DNA from: Enterobacter chuandaensis
GTDB taxonomy: Bacteria; Pseudomonadota; Gammaproteobacteria; Enterobacterales; Enterobacteriaceae
Reading direction: 5' to 3'
NCBI RefSeq assembly: GCF_003594915.1
Contig: NZ_QZCS01000016.1
Coordinates: forward strand, 44,211 to 108,210
DNA length: 64,000 bases
Made by a program: the position numbers and the translations under genes. Under the pieces are notes generated by a model. That model was not told where the DNA came from, made no database searches, and saw only the letters and a list, made by a program, of their open reading frames with translations. Positions 55,304 to 64,000 of this stretch are shown here, in pieces (the first letter of the stretch is position 1; the number at the start of each line of letters is the position of its first letter).

Positions 55304-56128
55304 ATGAAAAAGGTCGCGATTGTCGGTTTAGGATGGCTGGGAATGCCGCTGGCGATGTCATTAGCCGCGAAAGGCTGGCAGGTGACCGGGAGCAAAACCA
55401 CGGCGGATGGGGTAGAGGCCGCGCGCATGTGTGGTATTGATGGCGTTGAACTGCGTCTTGAACCGGAGCTGGTGTGTGATGCTGACGATCTGGACACGCT
55501 GATGAACGTGGATGCGCTGGTGATTACGCTACCCGCGCGGCGCAGCGGGCCGGGCGAGTCATTTTATCTGCAGGCGATGCAGGAGATTGTCGACAGCGCG
55601 CTGGCGCACCACGTGCCGCGCATTATTTTTACCAGCTCGACGTCGGTCTATGGCGATGCCGAGGGCGTAGTGAAAGAGAGTTCCGAGCGACGTCCCGTTA
55701 CAGCAAGCGGTCAGGTTCTGAAAGAACTGGAAGACTGGCTGCACAACCTTCCCGGCACGCAGGTGGATATCGTCCGTTTGGCGGGGCTGGTTGGCCCCGG
55801 GCGTCATCCGGGACGCTTCTTTGCCGGAAAAACCGCGCCAGACGGTCAGCATGGCGTGAATCTTGTGCATCTTGAAGATGTTATTGGCGCGATTGAGCTA
55901 CTCTTGCAGGCTCCAAAAGGCGGACACATCTATAATATATGTGCACCGTCTCATCCGGCGCGAAGCACGTTTTACCCGCTCATGGCACGCCAGCTTGGGT
56001 TAACTCCGCCAGTTTTTGGTGAAGCAAAGGACGAAAGCAAAGGCAAAATTGTTGATGGCAATCGCATTTGCCATGAGCTGGGGTTTGAGTATCAGTATCC
56101 CGATCCGCTGGTGATGCCCATGGAATAA
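55304..56128 (+). CDS. yeeZ: YeeZ, NAD(P)-binding SDR-like protein
   Basis: Member of the NAD-dependent epimerase/dehydratase superfamily; substrate unknown. N-terminal Rossmann loop G-L-G-W-L-G (residues 8-13). S-S-T-S-V-Y-G-D near residues 109-116 resembles the SDR active-site serine strand, and V-R-L-A-G-L-V-G-P-G-R lies near 158-168. The length is 274 aa, as in E. coli. CAGGAG precedes the ATG. It is divergent from the his operon and 41 bases from yeeY. Unlike in E. coli K-12, no yefM-yoeB pair lies between it and his. Confidence 0.93.
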   Translation: MKKVAIVGLGWLGMPLAMSLAAKGWQVTGSKTTADGVEAARMCGIDGVELRLEPELVCDADDLDTLMNVDALVITLPARRSGPGESFYLQAMQEIVDSALAHHVPRIIFTSSTSVYGDAEGVVKESSERRPVTASGQVLKELEDWLHNLPGTQVDIVRLAGLVGPGRHPGRFFAGKTAPDGQHGVNLVHLEDVIGAIELLLQAPKGGHIYNICAPSHPARSTFYPLMARQLGLTPPVFGEAKDESKGKIVDGNRICHELGFEYQYPDPLVMPME

Positions 56129-56169
56129 GTCCCGCAGCGGAGACGATCGCACACCAGAAGGGGGCGAGC

Positions 56170-57099
56170 ATGAAACCGCTGCTGGATGTTCTTATTATTC
56201 TGGATGCACTGGAAAAAGAGGGGAGCTTTGCGGCTGCCTCGGCAAAGCTCTACAAAACCCCTTCGGCACTTAGCTATACCGTTCAGAAACTGGAAAGCGA
56301 TCTCAATATTCAGATCCTCGATCGCACCGGGCATCGCGCGCGTTTCACCCGCACCGGGCAAATGCTGCTGGAAAAAGGCCGCGACGTTCTGCATACCGTT
56401 CGCGAGCTGGAAAAACAGGCGGTCAAGCTCCATCAGGGGTGGGAAAACGAGCTGGTTATTGGCGTGGATGATACCTTTCCGTTTTCTCTCCTGACGCCGC
56501 TTATTGAAGCGTTTTATCTGCATCACAGCGTCACCCGGCTTATCTTCATCAATGGCGTGCTGGGCGGCTCCTGGGATGCATTAACCCAGGGCAGGGCGGA
56601 CATTTTTGTCGGTGCCCTGCATGAGCCTCCCCAGTTGAGTGATTTTGGTTTTGCCCGCCTGGGCGTGCTGGAGCAGGTATTTGCCGTGGCGCCCCATCAT
56701 CCGCTGGCCCAGGTGCCGGAGCCCCTTAACCGCCGCATCATTAAGGGGTACCGCGCGATTGTGGTGGGAGACAGTTCACGCCCCGAATGTGCGGTTTCCT
56801 CGCAGCTGCTGGATGAGCAGGAAGCCATCACCGTTTTCGACTTCAAAACCAAGCTGGAACTGCAAATTAGCGGTCTGGGCTGTGGCTATTTGCCGCGTTA
56901 TCTGGCGCAGCGCTTTATTGATAGCGGTGCGCTTGTTGAAAAACAGGTACTTGCTCAAAGCAGTAACGAATCGGTGTGGGTGGGCTGGAATGAACAAACC
57001 GCCGGGCTTGCCAGCGCCTGGTGGCGGGACGAAATTTTAGCAAATAGTGCTATCGCCGCCGTTTACTCTCAGAGCAGCGTCGAGAAATCAGCCAGTTAG
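56170..57099 (+). CDS. yeeY: YeeY, LysR-family transcriptional regulator
   Basis: LysR-type regulator of unknown regulon. The N-terminal winged helix-turn-helix (about 1-65) contains G-S-F-A-A-A-S-A-K-L and S-A-L-S-Y-T-V-Q-K-L-E. The rest is the periplasmic-binding-protein-like effector domain from about residue 90. The length is 309 aa, as in E. coli. It sits directly upstream of plaP in the same direction, with 271 bases between them. Control of plaP is a natural guess but not shown by the sequence. Confidence 0.93.
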   Translation: MKPLLDVLIILDALEKEGSFAAASAKLYKTPSALSYTVQKLESDLNIQILDRTGHRARFTRTGQMLLEKGRDVLHTVRELEKQAVKLHQGWENELVIGVDDTFPFSLLTPLIEAFYLHHSVTRLIFINGVLGGSWDALTQGRADIFVGALHEPPQLSDFGFARLGVLEQVFAVAPHHPLAQVPEPLNRRIIKGYRAIVVGDSSRPECAVSSQLLDEQEAITVFDFKTKLELQISGLGCGYLPRYLAQRFIDSGALVEKQVLAQSSNESVWVGWNEQTAGLASAWWRDEILANSAIAAVYSQSSVEKSAS

Positions 57100-57370
57100 C
57101 AAAAAGAAAATTGCCCGGTGCGTTGCAAAGTATTGCCTTTTGTATCCGATGTGGGGCAAAATGCCGCCGCTGCAACCAAATGAATAATCGACGATATAAA
57201 AGGCGTCGGTTATTTTTTTTTGCATGTACGAAACGAAACTAAAAACCAAGAGGCCGGGCTTCGTACCGGATAGATATTTACTAAAATCCGACAGTTGTTG
57301 TCGCTGAGGAAGAAACAAATGGGGCAATTTTTCGCTTACGTGGCGGTTATCACCGTAAAGGAGAATAACT

Positions 57371-58729
57371 ATGTCGCATAACGCAACTCCAAACACCTCT
57401 CGCGTGGAATTACGTAAAACGCTTACGTTGATTCCGGTTGTTATGATGGGCCTTGCCTATATGCAACCGATGACGCTGTTCGATACATTCGGTATCGTAT
57501 CGGGCCTCACTGACGGTCACGTTGCGACGGCGTACGCCTTTGCACTGGTCGCTATTCTCTTTACTGCGCTGAGCTACGGTAAGCTGGTTCGCCGTTTCCC
57601 GTCCGCAGGCTCTGCGTACACCTATGCCCAGAAATCCATCAGCCCGGCGGTTGGCTTTATGGTGGGCTGGTCATCGCTGCTGGACTACCTGTTCATGCCG
57701 ATGATCAACATTCTGCTGGCAAAAATTTACTTTGAAGCGCTGGTGCCTTCCGTGCCGTCGTGGCTCTTCGTTGTTGCGCTGGTGGCCTTTATGACCATCT
57801 CTAACCTGCGCAGCATCAAGACCGTGGCTAACTTCAACACCCTGATCGTTATCCTGCAGATGGGGATTGTTGCGGTTATCGTCGGCCTGATCATCTACGG
57901 CGTTTCTCACGGCGAAGGCGCAGGCACGCTGACCAGCACCCGTCCATTCTGGTCTGAAGGTGCACACGTTGTGCCGATGATCACCGGTGCGACCATCCTG
58001 TGCTTCTCGTTCCTGGGCTTCGACGGTATCTCTTCTCTGTCTGAAGAGACCAAAGACGCCGAGCGCGTAATCCCGCGAGCGATTTTCCTGACAGCGCTGA
58101 TTGGCGGCCTGATCTTTATCTGTGCCTCCTACTTCCTGCAGCTGTACTTCCCGGATATCTCTCGCTTTAAAGATCCGGATGCGTCACAGCCTGAAATCAT
58201 GCTGTACGTAGCAGGTAAAACCTTCCAGTGGGGCGTGCTGATCTTCTCCAGCGTGACCGTGCTGGCGTCCGGCATGGCGGCACACGCGGGTGTTTCTCGT
58301 CTGATGTACGTTATGGGTCGTGACGGCGTGTTCCCAACTCGTTTCTTCGGCTACGTGCATCCGAAATGGCGTACCCCGGCGTGGAACGTGCTGCTGGTTG
58401 GCGCGATTGCCCTGCTGGCGATTAAATTTGACCTGGTGACGGCGACCGCGCTGATTAACTTCGGTGCGCTGGTGGCGTTCACCTTCGTTAACCTCTCCGT
58501 GATCTCTCAGTTCTGGATCCGTGAGAAACGCAACAAAACGCTGAAAGACCACTTCAACTACCTGGTACTGCCAGTGTGTGGTGCCCTGACGGTAGGCGCG
58601 CTGTGGATTAACCTGGAAGAGAGCTCTATGGTTCTGGGGCTGATTTGGGGCGGTATCGGTCTGGTTTACCTGGCCTGCGTTACGAAGAGCTTCCGTAACC
58701 CGGTTCCTCAGTACGAAGACGTCGCGTAA
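57371..58729 (+). CDS. plaP: PlaP, putrescine importer of the APC family
   Basis: Inner-membrane amino acid-polyamine-organocation transporter with about 12 membrane segments, formerly YeeF; in E. coli it is a low-affinity putrescine importer linked to surface motility. Typical are G-L-A-Y-M-Q-P-M near residue 27, [12 protein letters not shown] near 77-88 and [16 protein letters not shown] near 211-226. The 452 aa length matches E. coli. The 271-base gap upstream holds no recognisable gene; AAAGGAG precedes the start. Confidence 0.95.
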   Translation: MSHNATPNTSRVELRKTLTLIPVVMMGLAYMQPMTLFDTFGIVSGLTDGHVATAYAFALVAILFTALSYGKLVRRFPSAGSAYTYAQKSISPAVGFMVGWSSLLDYLFMPMINILLAKIYFEALVPSVPSWLFVVALVAFMTISNLRSIKTVANFNTLIVILQMGIVAVIVGLIIYGVSHGEGAGTLTSTRPFWSEGAHVVPMITGATILCFSFLGFDGISSLSEETKDAERVIPRAIFLTALIGGLIFICASYFLQLYFPDISRFKDPDASQPEIMLYVAGKTFQWGVLIFSSVTVLASGMAAHAGVSRLMYVMGRDGVFPTRFFGYVHPKWRTPAWNVLLVGAIALLAIKFDLVTATALINFGALVAFTFVNLSVISQFWIREKRNKTLKDHFNYLVLPVCGALTVGALWINLEESSMVLGLIWGGIGLVYLACVTKSFRNPVPQYEDVA

Positions 58730-58735
58730 TATTGT

Positions 58736-58770
58736 GTCGGGTGGCGGCTACGCCTTACCCGACCTACAAA
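58736..58770. repeat. REP-like palindromic element after plaP
   Basis: gtcgggtggcggct, acgcc and ttacccgacctac form a REP-type inverted repeat a few bases after the plaP stop. It is closely related to the reverse-oriented unit at 63953-63987 and to 14317-14347. Confidence 0.85.
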
Positions 58771-58794
58771 ACACGCAGGCCCGCGCCAGCGGGC

Positions 58795-58829
58795 AAAAAA
58801 AGCCGGAGACATCGCCTCCGGCTTTTTTA
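58795..58829. terminator. Bidirectional terminator between plaP and sbcB
   Basis: Stem agccggag / ctccggct with A-run before and T-run after, between the convergent plaP and sbcB genes. Confidence 0.88.
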
Positions 58830-58839
58830 TTCCCCTCAC

Positions 58840-60264
58840 TTAGACTATCTCTTGCGCGTACTGGAACAGGGATTTCAACAGTGCCTGTTTTTCAGCATTC
58901 CCTTCGTACTGGCCATAAAGCATTTCCAGCTCCTGGGCATAACTATTAAGGAACTCCGGGGTAAAGACATTGCGACGATGCTGTAGCCAGCGTTCCTGTT
59001 CTGTTTCATCCAGCGTGCCGGGATAGTTACGTGCCCGGTAATTAAACATCAGCTTTTCGATGCGCTTGTCGGCGAAGGTGATATCCAGCGCCGGCAGGTT
59101 GCGCGGCTCGGTTTGCAGGACGATATTCATGGCTGCACGATCGGCATCGCTGAAGAAGCCGTTATACAGCTGTGCGTCTACATTTTCCGACGGAACAAAT
59201 GGCTCTGCTTCGGCAAAGATGGCGACAACTTTTTCGCGCACCTGCGGATTTTCACGCAGAACCTTAAGATTATCCAGGCAGTGCTGGCGGTTAATACCCA
59301 GCCTGTCGGCATCTTCCGGGCGCAGCGTGTTGGCCTGCGCCAGCACCGGACATTTATTGATATGCACCAGTTTGACCGGCACCGCAGGCAGATCCCCGAG
59401 TTCGTTTTTCGGGGTGTAAAGCCGTTCGCGCAGGGTATCGCTGTCGAGTTCCAGCAGCGGCGAAATATCGCCCGCCAGGTCCACCATGATAACCGCATTA
59501 CGGTTATCCGGATGCCACGCCAGCGGCGCAACCCAGCTGGTGTTGCCGCGCCAGGCGCCAAACATGCCGGAAATGTGCACCAGCGGTTTCATCTGCGGTA
59601 CATCAATCAGCATGGTCAGTTTCTGCTTGCTGCGGTGGCTAAGCAAATACTCAAACAGCCTTGGCTGCGCGGTTTTCACCAGCTTTGCCATGGCGATGGT
59701 GGCATAAACGTCCGCCATCGCGTCGTGGGCATTGCTGTGCTCGATGCCGTTGGCGCGCGTCAGGTGCTCCAGCCGGAAGCTCGTCAGCCCTTCCTCATTC
59801 TCCGGCCAGTTAATGCCTTCAGGACGCAGGGCATAACAGGCGCGCATGATATCGAGTAAATCCCAGCGCGAGTTGCGGTTCTGCCAGCTCCAGGCGTAGG
59901 GATCGTAAAAGTTGCGATAGAAGATGTTGCGCGTCACTTCATCGTCAAAACGGATGTTGTTGTAACCGACCACGCAGGTGTTGGGAACGGTAAACAGCTC
60001 GTGAATGCGGCGGGCGAACTCTGCTTCATTAACGCCTTTTTCCCGCGCTTCCTGCGGCGTAATTCCGGTGACCATCACCGCGCCAGGCTGCGGCAGGTAG
60101 TCATCCGCCGGTTTGCAGTAAAAGACCTCGGGCTCGCCAATGATGTTGAATTCGTCGTCGGTACGGATGGCGGCAAACTGCGCCGGTCGGTCCAGCGCCG
60201 GATGCGTGCCAAAGGTTTCGTAGTCGTGGAATAAAAAAGTCGGGCGTGCGGCAGAGTCAGACAC
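58840..60264 (-). CDS. sbcB: Exodeoxyribonuclease I
   Basis: 3'-to-5' single-strand DNA exonuclease acting in recombination and mismatch repair (DEDDh family, also xonA). It has F-L-F-H-D-Y-E-T-F-G-T-H near the N-terminus, with the catalytic D and E. G-Y-N-N-I-R-F-D-D-E and H-S-N-A-H-D-A-M-A-D provide the remaining acidic residues and His. GTG 60264 (M-S-D-S-A-A-R-P) gives 474 aa, next to the E. coli 475; ATGs at 60276 and 60297 in the same frame add 4 or 11 residues and cannot be excluded. Confidence 0.95.
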   Translation of the reverse strand: MSDSAARPTFLFHDYETFGTHPALDRPAQFAAIRTDDEFNIIGEPEVFYCKPADDYLPQPGAVMVTGITPQEAREKGVNEAEFARRIHELFTVPNTCVVGYNNIRFDDEVTRNIFYRNFYDPYAWSWQNRNSRWDLLDIMRACYALRPEGINWPENEEGLTSFRLEHLTRANGIEHSNAHDAMADVYATIAMAKLVKTAQPRLFEYLLSHRSKQKLTMLIDVPQMKPLVHISGMFGAWRGNTSWVAPLAWHPDNRNAVIMVDLAGDISPLLELDSDTLRERLYTPKNELGDLPAVPVKLVHINKCPVLAQANTLRPEDADRLGINRQHCLDNLKVLRENPQVREKVVAIFAEAEPFVPSENVDAQLYNGFFSDADRAAMNIVLQTEPRNLPALDITFADKRIEKLMFNYRARNYPGTLDETEQERWLQHRRNVFTPEFLNSYAQELEMLYGQYEGNAEKQALLKSLFQYAQEIV

Positions 60265-60474
60265 CAGTAATACCATCCTGTTAAAAAATGACGTCACTAT
60301 GGTAAACGATCGTGCGGGTCAGACCGAATAAAAAGCGCCGCGGTGGCGTAAATTTGTGAGACAGCTTCAGAGAAAAACCTGAGTTCTGTCACATTTTTTT
60401 TCAATTAAGCCAGGTAACGACATCAGAACTCCCGTAAAAAGGTCATCGATTTTTAATGACCTGAGGATATACCG

Positions 60475-61641
60475 TTGAAACGCCGTCTGTTTATTGCTGT
60501 TTCTTTACTCGCTTCGAGTGTCTCATCTGCTTTTGCGGCCGAACCACTGGATTTTTCGCCGCAGCCTCCGGCCATTCAGGCGGGCTCCTGGGTGCTGATG
60601 GATTACACGACTGGTCAGATCTTAACGGCGGGCAACGAACATCAGCAACGCAATCCGGCGAGCCTCACCAAGCTGATGACGGGCTATGTGGTCGATCGGG
60701 CCATTGACAGCCATCGCATTACGCCGGACGACATTGTCACCGTAGGGCGTGACGCGTGGGCGAAAGGCAACCCGGTTTTTGACGGATCGTCGCTGATGTT
60801 CCTGAAAGAGGGCGATCGCGTCTCCGTGCGTGACCTGAGCCGTGGGCTGATTGTCGATTCCGGCAACGACGCCTGCGTGGCGCTGGCCGATCACGTGGCG
60901 GGCGGGCAGCCGCAGTTTGTGAAGATGATGAACGACTACGTGCAGAAGCTGAACCTGCGCGATACGCACTTTGAAACCGTCCACGGTCTGGACGCGCCGG
61001 GCCAGCACAGCTCCGCTTACGATCTGGCCGTGCTCTCCCGCGCCATCATCCACGGTGAGCCAGAGTTTTACCATATGTACAGCGAAAAGAGCCTGACCTG
61101 GAACGGGATCACTCAGCAGAACCGTAACGGCCTGCTGTGGGATAAGACCATGAATGTGGACGGTCTGAAAACGGGGCATACCTCGGGCGCGGGCTTTAAC
61201 CTGATTGCCTCCGCGGTGGACGGCCAGCGTCGTTTGATCGCGGTGGTGATGGGGGCCGACAGCCCGAAAGGGCGCGAGGACCAGGCACGCAAGCTTTTGC
61301 ACTGGGGACAGCAGAATTTTGATACGGTGCAGATCCTGCATAACGGTAAAAAAGTGGGGACAGAGCGTATCTGGTACGGTGATAAAGAACAGATAAACCT
61401 GGGCACCGATCAGGACTTCTGGTTGGCACTGCCAAAAGCGGAAGTGCCGAACATCAAAGCCAAATACGTGCTGGATAAAAAAGAGCTGGAAGCGCCGATT
61501 GCCGCCCATCAGCGGGTCGGGGAGATCCAGCTCTACGATCGCGACAAAGTTGTGGCGCACTGGCCGCTGGTCACGCTGGAAGCCGTTGATAAGGGCGGCG
61601 TATTCTCACGCCTGAGCGATTATCTTCACCACACGCTGTAA
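60475..61641 (+). CDS. dacD: DacD, D-alanyl-D-alanine carboxypeptidase (PBP6b)
   Basis: Periplasmic penicillin-binding protein that removes the terminal D-Ala of peptidoglycan pentapeptides. Signal peptide 1-21 (K-R-R-L-F-I-A-V-S ... S-A-F-A-A). The active-site serine is Ser63 in S-L-T-K, with the S-G-N motif in V-D-S-G-N-D and K-T-G in G-L-K-T-G-H-T. The C-terminal domain ends in an amphipathic helix (F-S-R-L-S-D-Y-L-H-H) for membrane contact. The start is TTG 60475 behind GAGG; length 388 aa as in E. coli. Confidence 0.96.
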   Translation: MKRRLFIAVSLLASSVSSAFAAEPLDFSPQPPAIQAGSWVLMDYTTGQILTAGNEHQQRNPASLTKLMTGYVVDRAIDSHRITPDDIVTVGRDAWAKGNPVFDGSSLMFLKEGDRVSVRDLSRGLIVDSGNDACVALADHVAGGQPQFVKMMNDYVQKLNLRDTHFETVHGLDAPGQHSSAYDLAVLSRAIIHGEPEFYHMYSEKSLTWNGITQQNRNGLLWDKTMNVDGLKTGHTSGAGFNLIASAVDGQRRLIAVVMGADSPKGREDQARKLLHWGQQNFDTVQILHNGKKVGTERIWYGDKEQINLGTDQDFWLALPKAEVPNIKAKYVLDKKELEAPIAAHQRVGEIQLYDRDKVVAHWPLVTLEAVDKGGVFSRLSDYLHHTL

Positions 61642-61649
61642 CCGCTGAT

Positions 61650-61679
61650 GAGCAGACTGGCAGGGTTGCGAGTCTGCTC
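61650..61679. other. Hairpin after dacD
   Basis: A perfect 9-base-pair stem gagcagact / agtctgctc with a 12-base loop, 8 bases after the dacD stop. No T-run follows, so it may be a weak or factor-assisted terminator or an mRNA-stabilising hairpin. Confidence 0.5.
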
Positions 61680-61725
61680 ACATAATAAACACTCCTCGTT
61701 TGCCGATAATAGAAATCCTGCTTTA

Positions 61726-61745
61726 TAGTGTATAAATATACAGTG
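61726..61745 (+). promoter_or_regulatory. LexA (SOS) box upstream of sbmC
   Basis: tagtgtataaatatacagtg matches the 20-base LexA consensus at all but three positions: the first C of CTGT is G, one central T is A, and the last base is G. It is 15 bases before the sbmC start codon. sbmC is a known SOS gene in E. coli, so DNA-damage induction is expected. Confidence 0.85.
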
Positions 61746-61760
61746 ATAATCGGAGGCAGC

Positions 61761-62234
61761 ATGGACTACAGCATCAAGCAGCAACAGAAGCGTAAAATTG
61801 CGGGTTTTCATCTTGTTGGGCCGTGGGAAAAAACGGTCAAGCAGGGCTTTGAACAGCTGGTCATGTGGGTGGACGGGCGTCACATTGAGCCGCTGGAGTG
61901 GGTGGCGGTCTATTACGATAATCCCGATGAGGTTCCGGCAGAAAAACTGCGCTGCGATACGGCCGTTACGGTGCCGGATGATTTCGTGATCCCGGAAAAT
62001 AGCGAAGGGGTGATGATGACGGAAATCGCGGCTGGTGATTATGCCGTGGCGACGGCGCGCGTGGAAAACTACGACTTTGCGACCCCGTGGTATCAGTTCT
62101 TTAATTCCCTGCTGCAGGACAATAAATATCAGATGGCGCTTAAGCCCTGCTTTGAGCGCTATCTTAATGATGGCAACGCGGACGGCTACTGGGATATTGA
62201 AATGTTCATCGCAGTAGAGCACAAAACGGTTTAA
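61761..62234 (+). CDS. sbmC: SbmC, DNA gyrase inhibitor (GyrI)
   Basis: Cytoplasmic GyrI-like protein that binds and moderates DNA gyrase and protects against gyrase-targeting toxins such as microcin B17. Conserved stretches include [22 protein letters not shown] and [11 protein letters not shown] 61761, behind GGAGG, gives 157 aa, equal to E. coli. An in-frame start at 61728 would run through the LexA box and was rejected. Confidence 0.95.
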   Translation: MDYSIKQQQKRKIAGFHLVGPWEKTVKQGFEQLVMWVDGRHIEPLEWVAVYYDNPDEVPAEKLRCDTAVTVPDDFVIPENSEGVMMTEIAAGDYAVATARVENYDFATPWYQFFNSLLQDNKYQMALKPCFERYLNDGNADGYWDIEMFIAVEHKTV

Positions 62235-62326
62235 GCCTGCTTAATGAAGGGTTTTTCAGCCGGGAGCGATCCGTCCGGCTGAAAACACAGTACAATTGTG
62301 GTTTGCCGTGTAGCTGGAGAGCGGGT

Positions 62327-63385
62327 GTGCGTCCCGACAAATCATTAACCCCTTTTGAAATTCGTTTATATAAACATTACCGCGTGGTGCACGGGTGCCG
62401 CATTGCGCTGGCATTTGTGCTGACGTTTGTCCTCGTCCGGTTGCTGGATGTACCGGAAGGGACATGGCCGCTGATCACGCTGGTAGTGGTGATGGGGCCT
62501 ATCTCATTTTGGGGGAACGTTGTCCCGCGCGCCTTCGAGCGCATCGGCGGTACCGTTCTCGGCTCTGCACTGGGGCTTATCGCCCTGAAGCTGGAGCTGA
62601 TCTCCTTTCCGGTGATGCTGGCATGGTGCGGGGCCGCCATGTTCCTGTGCGGCTGGCTGGCGCTGGGCAAGCGGCCTTATCAGGCGCTGCTGATTGGTAT
62701 CACTCTCGCGGTCGTGGTCGGTGCGCCCGCCGGGGATATGACCACGGCGCTGTGGCGAAGCGGGGACGTCATTCTGGGATCGCTGCTCGCCATGCTGTTT
62801 ACCGGCATCTGGCCGCAGCGGGCTTTTTTGCACTGGCGTATCCAGATGGCAAACTACGTTACCGCCTTTAACCGCGTCTATCAGGCCGGTTTTTCCCCTA
62901 ATCTGGTTGAACGTCCGCGGCTGGAAAAGCATCTGCAAACCATACTCAACGACGTGGTTAAAATGCGCGGACTGATCACGCCCGTCAGCAAAGAGACCCA
63001 TATCCAGAAAGCAATTTTCGAAGCTATCCAGACGGTCAGCCGCAATCTGGTGTGCATGCTTGAACTGCAAATCAATGCGCACTGGGCTTCTCGCCCCAGC
63101 CACCTGTTGATGCTTAACGCGCAGACCCTCAAAGAGACGCAAATGATGACGCAGCAAACCCTGCTGACCATCGCCCATGCGCTCTATGAAGGCAACCCGC
63201 AGCCCGTTCTGGCGAACAGCGAGCGTCTGAATGAAATTGTGGCAGAGCTGAAACAGCTGATCAATGAGCGGCAGGGCGATAACGTGGCGGAAACGCCCAT
63301 CCATGGCTATGTCTGGCTGAGCCTGGAACTGGCGCGTCAGCTTGAGCTGCTATCGCACCTGATTTGTCGGGCGCTGCGCAAATAA
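62327..63385 (+). CDS. yeeA: YeeA, FUSC-family inner-membrane protein
   Basis: Membrane protein of unknown function related to the fusaric acid resistance/aromatic acid exporter family. There are about six membrane segments in the first 180 residues (for example L-A-F-V-L-T-F-V-L-V and I-G-G-T-V-L-G-S-A-L-G-L). A soluble helical C-terminal half with R-G-L-I-T-P-V-S-K-E-T follows. GTG 62327 (V-R-P-D-K-S-L-T-P-F), preceded by GGAG, gives 352 aa, the E. coli length. A frame opening at 62303 was not preferred. Confidence 0.92.
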   Translation: MRPDKSLTPFEIRLYKHYRVVHGCRIALAFVLTFVLVRLLDVPEGTWPLITLVVVMGPISFWGNVVPRAFERIGGTVLGSALGLIALKLELISFPVMLAWCGAAMFLCGWLALGKRPYQALLIGITLAVVVGAPAGDMTTALWRSGDVILGSLLAMLFTGIWPQRAFLHWRIQMANYVTAFNRVYQAGFSPNLVERPRLEKHLQTILNDVVKMRGLITPVSKETHIQKAIFEAIQTVSRNLVCMLELQINAHWASRPSHLLMLNAQTLKETQMMTQQTLLTIAHALYEGNPQPVLANSERLNEIVAELKQLINERQGDNVAETPIHGYVWLSLELARQLELLSHLICRALRK

Positions 63386-63543
63386 AACGCGGATGTGACG
63401 CCTGCTGCTTCGATTCAGCAGCAATTGGGGTTATGATAGCTTTAAACGATATAGCCATTGTCATTCGCAGCCGCTGTCAGTAAGGTTATTGTTACAACGG
63501 TTGCTTTAACGAATCCGAATCTCACATTATCAGGGGTGTAAAA

Positions 63544-63879
63544 ATGGAAACTACCAAGCCTTCGTTCCAGGATGTTCTGGAATTCGTCCGCCTGTTCCGC
63601 CGCAAAAACAAGCTGCAGCGTGAAATCCAGGACGTTGAGAAGAAGATCCGTGACAACCAGAAGCGTGTTCTGCTGCTCGACAACCTGAGCGACTACATCA
63701 AGCCAGGCATGAGCGTTGAAGCTATTCAGGGCATCATCGCCAGCATGAAGAGCGACTATGAAGACCGTGTTGATGATTACATCATCAAAAATGCGGAGCT
63801 GTCCAAAGAGCGTCGCGACATCTCTAAGAAGCTGAAAGTGATGGGCGAAATCAAAAACGCCGAAGCAAAAAGCGAGTAA
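63544..63879 (+). CDS. yeeX: YeeX, DUF496 family coiled-coil protein
   Basis: Small conserved enterobacterial protein of unknown function (DUF496), 111 aa (E. coli 109). It is highly charged, with two predicted coiled-coil stretches at about 18-45 ([15 protein letters not shown]) and 70-105. The motif [14 protein letters not shown] lies between them. It is complete within the window, 158 bases after yeeA, so probably has its own promoter; CAGGGG-like ribosome site precedes the ATG. Confidence 0.94.
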   Translation: METTKPSFQDVLEFVRLFRRKNKLQREIQDVEKKIRDNQKRVLLLDNLSDYIKPGMSVEAIQGIIASMKSDYEDRVDDYIIKNAELSKERRDISKKLKVMGEIKNAEAKSE

Positions 63880-63897
63880 TCGCAGCGAATTGTGAAA

Positions 63898-63928
63898 AAG
63901 GCTCTCTGGTGACAGGGAGCTTTTTTTA
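63898..63928 (+). terminator. Intrinsic terminator after yeeX
   Basis: Stem aaggctctctg / cagggagcttt (with two G-T pairs), loop gtga, followed by a T-run. It lies 18 bases after the yeeX stop. Confidence 0.85.
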
Positions 63929-63952
63929 TTTGTCGATCTGCGGTCCGTTGGT

Positions 63953-63987
63953 TTTGTAGGTTGGGTCAGGCGCAGCCGCCACCCGAC
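63953..63987. repeat. REP-like palindromic element at right edge
   Basis: tttgtaggttgggt, caggcgcagcc and gccacccgac form a REP-type inverted repeat in reverse orientation to the unit at 58736-58770. The next gene lies outside the window. Confidence 0.8.
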
Positions 63988-64000
63988 AATTTTACCCGAT

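Overview
The window is a chromosomal stretch of a gamma-proteobacterium of the family Enterobacteriaceae, most like the Enterobacter/Leclercia/Lelliottia group. This is inferred from gene order, from protein lengths equal or nearly equal to those of E. coli and Salmonella, and from the REP-type repeats. It is the classic polysaccharide region between the colanic acid operon and the his operon. No phage, insertion sequence, tRNA, rRNA or CRISPR was seen.

Layout. (1) 154-22674: the complete colanic acid (M-antigen) operon, wza-wzb-wzc-wcaABCDEF-gmd-fcl-gmm-wcaI-manC-manB-wcaJ-wzxC-wcaKLM, all on the plus strand. Genes mostly overlap or abut. The exceptions are three intergenic gaps that hold hairpin repeats (3916-3970, 14317-14347, 15803-15851). 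(2) 22851-23747: galF, followed by a very strong terminator. (3) 24102-42694: an O-antigen cluster preceded by a JUMPstart/ops element. It encodes dTDP-L-rhamnose synthesis (rmlBDAC), CDP-abequose synthesis (ddhDABC plus abe), wzx, the abequosyltransferase wbaV, a wzy polymerase, an unassigned glycosyltransferase, the rhamnosyltransferase wbaN, a second manC-manB pair and the initiating transferase wbaP. From about 26 kb to 42 kb this block is visibly A+T-rich against G+C-rich flanks. (4) 42846-47872: gnd, ugd, a convergent UDP-glucuronate 4-epimerase (uge) and wzzB. (5) 47912-55128: the his operon on the minus strand (hisGDCBHAFI), with its seven-histidine leader peptide and attenuator. (6) 55304-63879: yeeZ, yeeY, plaP, sbcB (minus), dacD, sbmC (with a LexA box), yeeA and yeeX.

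How the genes fit together. The colanic acid block makes GDP-fucose and the other dedicated steps, starts on WcaJ and exports through WzxC/Wza/Wzb/Wzc. The O-antigen block supplies a complete set for a Salmonella-like unit of Gal, Rha and Man with an abequose branch. WbaP starts the unit, WbaN adds rhamnose, the unassigned transferase presumably adds mannose, and WbaV adds abequose. Wzx flips it, Wzy polymerises it and WzzB sets chain length.

Most interesting point. The O-antigen block has the abequose half of a Salmonella group B cluster. Downstream of wbaV, however, it carries wzy plus a transferase that does not look like WbaU, where group B has wbaU and keeps wzy elsewhere. That order recalls the Salmonella D2/E1 arrangement, so the cluster looks like a mosaic that should give an abequose-bearing O unit with a different mannose or polymer linkage. 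All functional calls rest on reading motifs and on remembered family sequences; no database search was run.
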